From positions 1 through 58,068 of the forward strand of contig BPGC01000012.1 in assembly GCA_026002835.1 (NCBI GenBank): a DNA stretch of 58,068 nucleotides. The letters are read 5' to 3'. Of this stretch, positions 51,471 through 58,068 are shown one piece after another. Below the pieces are notes generated by a model. The model was given only the letters and a program-made list of their open reading frames with translations, did not search any database and was not told where the DNA came from. Positions within the stretch are counted from its first letter, which is position 1; the number at the start of each line of letters is the position of its first letter. The translations under genes and the position numbers were made by a program. The DNA comes from Candidatus Nitrosocaldaceae archaeon (GTDB lineage Archaea > Thermoproteota > Nitrososphaeria > Nitrososphaerales > Nitrosocaldaceae).

Positions 51471-52469
51471 ATGTACAAGAAAGTCTCCAAAGTTGCAGCA
51501 GCTATATTTACTATATTGATATTGGTTGGAATTAGTAGTGTCTATGCACAGTATGGCGGTGGTGGAGGACCTAGTGGTTTTACTATAGAAGCATCGTTCA
51601 TAACGACTGGTTCTGGAACTAATCCTGTGTTTGATATCGATGGAATATTTGGAATTGATAAAATAGCATTATTACTAACTAATGATGGAGGACAGTTTAC
51701 CTTATCTGTATTAGAGATAACTAAACCCTCTTCTATTCCAGACGCGCCACCAATAGTAGTAAAGTATTACAGGATTACCATACCAAGTTATATAAACGCA
51801 ATAGTAGCAGAAGGAGAAATATCTTTATCGGTTTCAAAAGACGAACTTATAAAGTTAGGAGTGGATCCAAATTCATTAGTTATGTATAGATTTAACGAGC
51901 AAAGTGGTAAATGGGAAAAATTAAATACAATCAAAGTAGATGAAGACGAGAATAATGTATATTATAAAGTAAATATAGAAAAATTATCGTTCTTTGCATT
52001 AAGTGGTAGTAAAGTAGTAACTATACCAGTAGAGCCAGAAGTGGCATTTAGCAAAACGTTTACGATAGAAGGATTTGATGTTCCTGTAACATTAACAAGC
52101 GGTACAGTAGAATCTATAGATGTTAATATGGATGAGAAGAGTTTAGAGATAATGCTTGATAATGTAGAAAAAGATGCCATACTTACAATTGATATACCTA
52201 GAGGATTGTTAGATGCCAGGAATCCTGATGGCACGGATACTAACTTTAGCGTAATATTCGATGGCGAATTCGCAGATTTCAGTGAAGTAAAAGAAGATGA
52301 GATAAGACGTTTGTCTATAAGCATACCACAATTTACAGAAGAAATCAATATCTTAGGTACGTTTGTAGTCCCAGAATTTGGATTCTTGGCAATATTAATA
52401 CTAGCAACAAGCATAACTGTTATAATAATAGCTATGAGAAATAATGGCAAAAAGTATATTCTACCTTAA
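51471..52469 (+). CDS. PEFG-CTERM surface protein
   Basis: A 332-residue secreted protein with a signal peptide ending near SSVYAQ (about 27), then Gly-rich YGGGGGPSGFTIEASF. The outer beta domains contain LGVDPNSLVMYRFNEQSGKW near 132-151, recalling the helper strand pattern of PGF-pre-PGF and similar surface modules. The C terminus is VVPEFGFLAILILATSITVI followed by basic residues, the thaumarchaeal PEFG sorting signal: motif, helix, positive tail. It is expected to be cleaved and anchored by an archaeosortase. A TATA-like TTTTTATAAT near 51434 gives a leader of about 10 nt. Confidence 0.75.
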   Translation: MYKKVSKVAAAIFTILILVGISSVYAQYGGGGGPSGFTIEASFITTGSGTNPVFDIDGIFGIDKIALLLTNDGGQFTLSVLEITKPSSIPDAPPIVVKYYRITIPSYINAIVAEGEISLSVSKDELIKLGVDPNSLVMYRFNEQSGKWEKLNTIKVDEDENNVYYKVNIEKLSFFALSGSKVVTIPVEPEVAFSKTFTIEGFDVPVTLTSGTVESIDVNMDEKSLEIMLDNVEKDAILTIDIPRGLLDARNPDGTDTNFSVIFDGEFADFSEVKEDEIRRLSISIPQFTEEINILGTFVVPEFGFLAILILATSITVIIIAMRNNGKKYILP

Positions 52470-52844
52470 TTTTTTTACTATCGTCTAGAATTATTACAAT
52501 ATTCAAGTTATATTATATATTCATATTTAGTTTGATTATTCTATGCTGCTAGATTATAATAAACTAATTATTATAATTACTCTAATAACAATATTAGCTC
52601 TAATGTTAATTAATATGAAATATGTTATCAATAATTTGGCGCACAAATAATGTCAAGTTTATCAATTAAGCATATTGAATAATATGATAGATATAATAGT
52701 TAGATTAAGGAATATAATTTGAGGAAGGAAAATGGGAAAAGATTAGATATTCATATATATGTTGATAATAAAGAATTGTCTATAATATACTCATATTCAT
52801 TTAGAGTTATTTATATAATATTGAAGCATAAATTGAAGTAATTC
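52470..52844. other. AT-rich stretch with at most one tiny gene
   Basis: A 35-codon frame at 52543-52650 (+) encodes a single hydrophobic helix (LIIIITLITILALMLINMK) and could be a small membrane peptide. The remainder has broken fragments only, one reading LDIHIYVDNKELSIIYSYS without a clear start. It leads into a transposase relic. Confidence 0.35.
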
Positions 52845-53416
52845 TATAATAGATTTCCATATAATACTAGGCTCTTAACCACATCTATAACTAAGAATCT
52901 GCTTAAATCTATCTTAACATTAAGATATGCTATGAATAGTTTAAACCATTTTGTAACATGCTCTTACAATTATCCTTCATATATGGAAAGTTATCATCAA
53001 AGCATTCAGTTCTATCTTTTATATATTGAATTGCTCTTTCCATAATATTCTTTCCATTAATATCATGAATAATATGCTTAACCATCTGCATGCTTGATTA
53101 TATCAACATTATCAGTATAAATTATCTTTCTGCCATATAATTTTATGAAATTATAACATATTAATACCATTCTCTAGATATATTCATTAATAGATATCTT
53201 TTCATATAAGGTTCATATGCTATCCATAACCAGTAATGTTCTCCGTTTACCATAGTTCATATCATTATAGATCTTATATCCCTCTTTTCTGATAATGAAG
53301 ATATTGATATATGAGATCTTTTTATCAATGGTTCTAAGCATTTAGATGCTAATCTTCTTGAACAAAAGATATATTGCATATAGTTTTAATGGTTGAGGAG
53401 TTCTATTACGTTTCAT
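52845..53416 (-). pseudogene. degenerate IS6-like DDE transposase
   Basis: From the ATG at 53416 it reads KRNRTPQPLKLYAIYLLFKK, then changes frame repeatedly: ASKCLEPLIKRSHISI, VNGEHYWLWIAYEP, YGRKIIYTDN, MERAIQYIKDRTECFDDNFP and a final hydrophobic end. These pieces in this order are those of an IS6-like transposase, with several frameshifts, stops and deletions. Inactive. Its first 83 bp recur at 57965-58047. Confidence 0.75.
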
Positions 53417-53464
53417 AATTATAGTTTGTATAACTATGATCAACGAAGCCTAATGCTAGTATTA
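53382..53464 (-). repeat. 83-bp transposon-end repeat, copy A
   Basis: Reverse complement of 57965-58047; spans the upstream end and first codons of the IS6-like transposase. Confidence 0.85.
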
Positions 53465-53578
53465 AAAGCATAAATAGATTCTACGTTTATGCTTGTATAT
53501 GAGTAAAGACGTTAATCTGACACATCTGGCGCATAAAGCATAAATTATAAAACAGTATTCTTTATATGATGTGTATAG

Positions 53579-55525
53579 ATGAATAAGATAGTTATTATAT
53601 TAATATTGCTACTACCAATATATATAAGCAATGGCGCAGCACAAGAGGTCATAACACTTTATGGACAATTACATGTATTATGGGGCGATTCGATATATGG
53701 TAAACATTCTTATGTAGTTATATTCATTACCAATGATGATATATTACAATTAGAATTTCTAAATAATAATTATAATATTTATGAACTGGATGGCAAGTAT
53801 GCCACAATAAGCGGCCAATTTAGAGACGATGGTGTGTTTATCGTAACAACTATTAATCTTATAGAAACATTTAACGTGTCGACATATAAACCAGTTATAG
53901 TAGGAGAACAAGCATGGGTTACCATATTAGCAAGATTTGAAGATGTAAACTCAACACCAGAAGAGCCTGCTTATTTTAATAATCTATTATACAGCAGTAT
54001 ACCAGCTAGCCTGAATAGTTATTGGAAACAAACGTCTTATGACAATATAACAATAATAGGAACGTCTTATGGCTGGTATAATTTAACAAAACCCAAGTCA
54101 TATTATACAGGAGACCCAGATCCATTATGTGGTTTAACACCTAGATTTGATCTATTACTGAATGACATGATCGATATAGCAGATTCCGACGTTAACTTTA
54201 CAAATTATGATGGTATAAATCTAGTATATAATGAATTGATAGGAACTTGTGTATGGGGAGGCTCTGCAGTACAAAACATAGATGGTGTTAATAAACAATA
54301 TCGTGTTACATGGGTAGCACCACCAGCATTAAAGCATTCATTCTTTGCTCATGAGATGGGTCATGGATTTGGTTTGCATCACTCATCAGGACCTTATAAT
54401 ACCCCATATGATTCTGAGTGGGATGTTATGAGTAATGCTAACAACTGTAGAAATTCAGATATAGTATATGGGTGTATAGCTGTAAGCACAATAAGCTATC
54501 ATAAATATAAACTAGGTTGGATACCAGACTCCAAAATATATACAGCAAGTAATGGCACAAAGACAATAAAACTTTATCCTTTAAATAATATTACTAGTGG
54601 CTATGTGATGATAAAGATACCTATAGACGATGATAGATTTTATACAGTTGAGTATAGAAGACAGATGGATTATGATCTGGGCATACCTAGTAATGCGGTA
54701 TTAATACATAAAGTAGATGAGAATTTACCAGATAGACAAGCCCAAGTTGTTGATATTGATAATGATTTTGATCCCAATGATGAAGGTGCAATATGGCGTG
54801 TAGGTGAAGTTTTTATTGATGAATCTAATAATATAAAAGTTTCAGTAATTGATAATCAGACAACATATGCCAAAGTTAATATATCTATAAACAGGTCATT
54901 GGCTAACTTTACCTCACTGTATATTCAGAATGGTATACTAGATGCATTATTTGTGCTAGGCGATAGCAAACCGCATGGTCCTAAGGATTGGGGGGCAATG
55001 GTAAATGATGTATTAGGAGCCATAGGCATTGGAACTATGTTAGGACAATTATCTAATAATGGCAGCTCTACACAGGTCTTAGACACAAACATTACAAATT
55101 ATAATAAAACAAACGATACAATATCTATAGAATTTAATAAGATAAATAGCAACATTATAAGCGTAGGCGGTCCAGCAGTTAATCTAGTAACATATTACTA
55201 CGATAAAAATAAAGAATTGCCATTCTTTCTAGAATGGATTAATGATAAACCTTATATACATTCGTCTGTGACAAATATAAATTATACATTTTCTGATAAT
55301 GAGGACTATGCTATTATTGGTTTGGTGAACGATAATGGTAAAGATATATTATTAGTTTGGGGGCTAACTCATAACGGTACACAGGCAGCATCTCAACTAT
55401 TGCAATATTATAATAGTATATATACTAATATGTTAGACGGTACTGCTATGCTAATTAAATGGAACGATAATGGTAATGGCATTGTTGATATTACCGATCC
55501 ATTAACCATTGTTGAGAGTTATTAA
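53579..55525 (+). CDS. secreted metzincin protease with S-layer-type C-terminal domain
   Basis: A 648-residue protein with a signal peptide (about 3-20, cleavage near SNGAAQ). The N domain (about 22-100) is beta-rich. The protease domain has HEMGHGFGLHH with H258, E259, H262, G265, H268, and a Met-turn in EWDVMSNAN near 281-289; several Cys lie nearby. After a beta domain (about 320-430), the C-terminal part begins NIISVGGPAVNLVTYY near 523-538 and ends DITDPLTIVESY. It matches the end of the S-layer protein (NIISVGGPGANLV, ending TITIVEEVG). It should be built into or bound to the S-layer and process surface proteins. Host-encoded, unlike the cassette proteases. Confidence 0.8.
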   Translation: MNKIVIILILLLPIYISNGAAQEVITLYGQLHVLWGDSIYGKHSYVVIFITNDDILQLEFLNNNYNIYELDGKYATISGQFRDDGVFIVTTINLIETFNVSTYKPVIVGEQAWVTILARFEDVNSTPEEPAYFNNLLYSSIPASLNSYWKQTSYDNITIIGTSYGWYNLTKPKSYYTGDPDPLCGLTPRFDLLLNDMIDIADSDVNFTNYDGINLVYNELIGTCVWGGSAVQNIDGVNKQYRVTWVAPPALKHSFFAHEMGHGFGLHHSSGPYNTPYDSEWDVMSNANNCRNSDIVYGCIAVSTISYHKYKLGWIPDSKIYTASNGTKTIKLYPLNNITSGYVMIKIPIDDDRFYTVEYRRQMDYDLGIPSNAVLIHKVDENLPDRQAQVVDIDNDFDPNDEGAIWRVGEVFIDESNNIKVSVIDNQTTYAKVNISINRSLANFTSLYIQNGILDALFVLGDSKPHGPKDWGAMVNDVLGAIGIGTMLGQLSNNGSSTQVLDTNITNYNKTNDTISIEFNKINSNIISVGGPAVNLVTYYYDKNKELPFFLEWINDKPYIHSSVTNINYTFSDNEDYAIIGLVNDNGKDILLVWGLTHNGTQAASQLLQYYNSIYTNMLDGTAMLIKWNDNGNGIVDITDPLTIVESY

Positions 55526-56594
55526 TATATAATTTATCTAGAACTTCTAACCATTCTTCAATGATCTTATCTATATCAAACTCCAACGCTCTCTTTCTAC
55601 ATTCAATTCTCATACTATTACTGTATCCATCCTTCCATATCTTTAATGCCAATCTTATCATCTGCTCGTCGTTATTAACTAACCAACCAGTCTTGTTATG
55701 AATAACACTCTCTGCAGGTCCTTGTTTATTATACGTTAATACTGGTGTAGAACATGCCATACTTTCTATTGGTATATATCCAAATGGTTCATGTGTGAAT
55801 GGGAATAGTGTATACAATGCATTAGAGTATAAATCTACCAACTCTTCAGTAGAAACTTTACCTACTAACTCTATGTTTGGGTTATTTAATATATAAGATG
55901 GTATAAATGGGGTTTTTGCACCAAATCCCTTTATTTTAACACCATTATTTGCTATCTTGTTCAACACACTAAATTTTGTTTCTTTGCCTATATATGTCAA
56001 TACATAATTTGCTTTTGGAGAAACTGTCGATGGTTTAAGTTTATCTATATCTAATGGAGGATATATAACATATTCTACATTTATACCTAGATTATTATAT
56101 AACGATGCGCAATATTTACTCACAGCTAGGAATAATTTTGTATTTCTTCTTAATTTATTATTAAATCTTTTATCACGAAAATCTATGAAAGGTTTTGCAA
56201 ATTTATATAATAATTTATATCGATTATTCATTTCCAAATATATATCATCTAAAGCAAACATCATAGGACCTGGCGCATAATAAATATGCGCGTAACCTAT
56301 AAAACACTGTGAAAAGTTTATTACTACACTTTCTGTTTTGTTATTAACAAATTTGATATTCTTAAACCAACCTTCTAAAGTTAACAAAGAACCATCAAAT
56401 CTATACTTTTTATTAATATTTATAACTTCAAATCCTTCAGAATTTAAATATTCTTCTATATCTTTTCTAATAGTTGGCGTTACAATATATACTAGATTAT
56501 TTTCCATCAATTTTTTACCTAATAATACAGCCGGTGTTGATGAACCATGAATATTTAATAACGGATCTACTAAGAAATAGAATTTAGTCATCAT
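55491..56594 (-). CDS. GT4-family glycosyltransferase, paralog of the gene at 47091
   Basis: About 367 residues from the ATG at 56594 (or 56591), behind GGTGAT. N domain: TKFYFLVDPLLNIHGSSTP and LVYIVTPTIRKDIEEYLNSE. Donor domain: VLTYIGKETKFSVLNKIANN, then KVSTEELVDLYSNALYTLFP and the EX7E region HEPFGYIPIESMACSTPVLT. The donor half is identical in DNA to that of the other paralog over 414 bp. The 3' end overlaps the protease gene on the other strand by 35 bp. Neighbour of a flippase gene, so it probably takes part in assembly of a lipid-linked surface glycan. Confidence 0.8.
   Translation of the reverse strand: MMTKFYFLVDPLLNIHGSSTPAVLLGKKLMENNLVYIVTPTIRKDIEEYLNSEGFEVININKKYRFDGSLLTLEGWFKNIKFVNNKTESVVINFSQCFIGYAHIYYAPGPMMFALDDIYLEMNNRYKLLYKFAKPFIDFRDKRFNNKLRRNTKLFLAVSKYCASLYNNLGINVEYVIYPPLDIDKLKPSTVSPKANYVLTYIGKETKFSVLNKIANNGVKIKGFGAKTPFIPSYILNNPNIELVGKVSTEELVDLYSNALYTLFPFTHEPFGYIPIESMACSTPVLTYNKQGPAESVIHNKTGWLVNNDEQMIRLALKIWKDGYSNSMRIECRKRALEFDIDKIIEEWLEVLDKLYINNSQQWLMDR
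55575..55988. repeat. 414-bp identical segment, copy B
   Basis: Partner of 47133-47546, in the same orientation, 8.44 kb away. A direct repeat of this length could also mediate deletion of everything between. Confidence 0.9.
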
Positions 56595-56730
56595 TATCAC
56601 CAGTGTGCATAGTTGATATAGATATATGTAATTATATAATAATTTAACTATATACGTATATTTGAATCATAGAACAATAACGTATATGTTATTTAATGTT
56701 AATCTTTACTATACTAAAAAGATCAAATAT

Positions 56731-56773
56731 TATTATTTTATTATTATTTTATTATTATTTTATTATTATTTTT
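56731..56773. repeat. tandem TTATTATTTTA repeats at the flippase 3' end
   Basis: About four copies of an 11-bp unit covering the last codons and stop of the flippase gene. The stretch is prone to slippage, so the length of the C-terminal Lys/Asn/Ile tail may vary between strains. Confidence 0.7.
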
Positions 56774-57912
56774 GCAAATAATAATACCAAAGATTGGAAT
56801 AATGCTGAGAGTACCACAGCTAATGCTAAACCCATTACATCAAACATATTACCAAGTATAATAAATAATATAATCAGAGTTATTATATACGCTAATGAGC
56901 CTAGCATAACAATTTTACTCTTCTCTTTTGCTAACAACTCAGCATTAATTATAGCATTTATACTCATAGGCACTATTCCAAATGCCATTATCCGAGCTGC
57001 ATCTATAGCTTCTATATATTTTGGGAAAAATGTATTAATTGCTACAGGCGATGCTATGAAAAATATAACAGATAATAGTATAGATAATCCTAATCCGATC
57101 TTTTTAATATTTACCTTACTAATATTGCTAGCTTCCTGTGGCAAGAGGTATTGTATCAACGTCATAGGGATCATAGCTAAAAATAAAAGTAATTGGAATG
57201 CAAATTGATATAGACCTAGAGTCTCGAAACCAAATAATGGCGCTAGTATTATTTTGTCTATATATATTAATATGACTGTAGATATCTGAAATGTATATGC
57301 ATAAATTGCAAACTTTAATTTATTTCTAATAAACTTTAATTTTAGACCGTACTTTATATCTTGTAAATGAAATATTGATAAAGAACCTACTATTAGAGCA
57401 GGTATAGCGTAGCCTATTATAATTCCTTCTATACTAAATATAATATATAGATATATTGCTAATAATAATTGTAATATTCTATTAGTAAGCATGATAATAG
57501 GATATATTCTATACTTTTTGTTACCCAATGTTTCTGCAATGGTTAATACAAATATATTATTTCCTATTACTAACAATGCTAAGAAGATACTAGAGAACAT
57601 TATAAATATTATCAAAGCTGCTATGGAACTTGAGATAAGCATTAGTATGAACGATTCTGTAAATATTATTTTATTTCCTTTTGGTAGGAAAGTCATGACT
57701 TGTATATCCAATCCTAACAACGAAACAACAGCAAATAATGATGCAAATGCTATATAATAATTGATCTCTCCGTAGACATCAGAATCTACAATACTAGCCA
57801 ATAATAACCAAAATATTGCTCCTATTACAGAACTTGCTAGATTGCCAGTACCTATATAGAATGCTTCTCTTACTTGTAGAATGAACCTAATTATATCTTT
57901 GATGTTTATCAT
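56755..57912 (-). CDS. polysaccharide flippase (Wzx/MATE-like)
   Basis: A 385-residue polytopic membrane protein with about twelve hydrophobic helices. The N-terminal YIGTGNLASSVIGAIFWLLL and DVYGEINYYIAFASLFAVVS near 44-63 are typical of the polysaccharide_synt family. Members move lipid-linked oligosaccharides across the membrane. Next to GT4 and DUF2079 genes it completes a plausible glycan assembly and export set for S-layer glycosylation. The stop lies inside a T-rich tandem repeat. It is the last complete gene of the window. Confidence 0.8.
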   Translation of the reverse strand: MINIKDIIRFILQVREAFYIGTGNLASSVIGAIFWLLLASIVDSDVYGEINYYIAFASLFAVVSLLGLDIQVMTFLPKGNKIIFTESFILMLISSSIAALIIFIMFSSIFLALLVIGNNIFVLTIAETLGNKKYRIYPIIMLTNRILQLLLAIYLYIIFSIEGIIIGYAIPALIVGSLSIFHLQDIKYGLKLKFIRNKLKFAIYAYTFQISTVILIYIDKIILAPLFGFETLGLYQFAFQLLLFLAMIPMTLIQYLLPQEASNISKVNIKKIGLGLSILLSVIFFIASPVAINTFFPKYIEAIDAARIMAFGIVPMSINAIINAELLAKEKSKIVMLGSLAYIITLIILFIILGNMFDVMGLALAVVLSALFQSLVLLFAKIIIK

Positions 57913-57964
57913 GTATGTATTGATTATAATACTTTCTATTATAAGTTAATGAAGATAGTTATTG

Positions 57965-58047
57965 TAATACTAGCATTAGGCTTCGTTGATCATAGTTATA
58001 CAAACTATAATTATGAAACGTAATAGAACTCCTCAACCATTAAAACT
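57965..58047 (+). repeat. 83-bp transposon-end repeat, copy B
   Basis: Matches 53382-53464 in inverted orientation. The shared sequence begins TAATACTAGCATTAGGC, probably at or near a transposon end. Confidence 0.85.
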
Positions 58048-58068
58048 GTGCTCTAATTTTAATATTAA
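58013..58068 (+). pseudogene. start of an IS6-like transposase, cut by the window edge
   Basis: Reads KRNRTPQPLKL like the relic at 53416, then CSNFNI, which departs from the transposase sequence. The copy is therefore either truncated right after its first codons or belongs to a divergent element continuing outside the window. Confidence 0.5.

Overview
The window looks like a chromosome segment of a nitrososphaerial archaeon (Thaumarchaeota). Pointers are a thaumarchaeal-type S-layer protein, two surface proteins ending in PEF/PEFG-type sorting tails, a UbiA prenyltransferase, BluB, archaeal tRNAs, a TFB-like factor, archaeal tyrosine integrases and leaderless promoters (TATA box about 27 nt before the start codon). 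The DNA is strongly AT-rich and uses AGA/AGG and ATA heavily, which would fit a thermophile, but I cannot assign a genus.

Layout. (1) 1-2.95 kb: methyltransferase, UbiA and winged-helix regulator, probably chromosomal. (2) About 3-25.4 kb: a conjugative-type integrated element with VirB6-like, VirB4, PrgI/VirB3-like and VirB2-like proteins, a large Tyr/Asn/Asp-rich surface protein, toxin-antitoxin genes, a ParB-MT-A70 methylase, a TFB-like factor and a tyrosine integrase. Single-base frameshifts interrupt the VirB6-like, VirB4 and one regulator-like gene. (3) 25.4-38.08 kb: a second element bounded by a 19-bp direct repeat that overlaps the 3' end of tRNA-Val. It holds a MazF remnant, a PLD-SNF2 helicase plus Eco57I-type methylase pair (restriction-like defence), an SF3 replication helicase and its own integrase. 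The two elements sit in tandem at the same tRNA. (4) 38-58 kb: chromosome with nitrilase, BluB, tRNA-Arg, an IS1595-type insertion, the S-layer gene, then a cell-surface and glycosylation locus (PsbP-like PEF protein, three GT4 glycosyltransferases, DUF2079 protein, PEFG protein, S-layer-related metzincin, flippase).

Most unusual. Element 1 carries four two-gene cassettes (6.3-7.6, 15.1-16.4, 16.7-17.9 and 18.5-19.9 kb). Each pairs a secreted protein with a signal peptide (two of the four are metzincin-like proteases) with a membrane-anchored extracellular partner, with overlapping or touching genes. All four share one promoter block. Three of them carry GTTCTTTGA between TATA box and start codon, which is also the arrangement of the host S-layer promoter at 40.78 kb. 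The cassettes sit exactly at gene edges and are flanked by copies of those edges: the start of the VirB6-like gene, or the 3' end of the methylase. I read them as exchangeable effector-partner cargo, possibly secreted antagonistic proteases with immunity or inhibitor partners, expressed from an S-layer-like promoter. The organisation is seen in the sequence; the function is inference.
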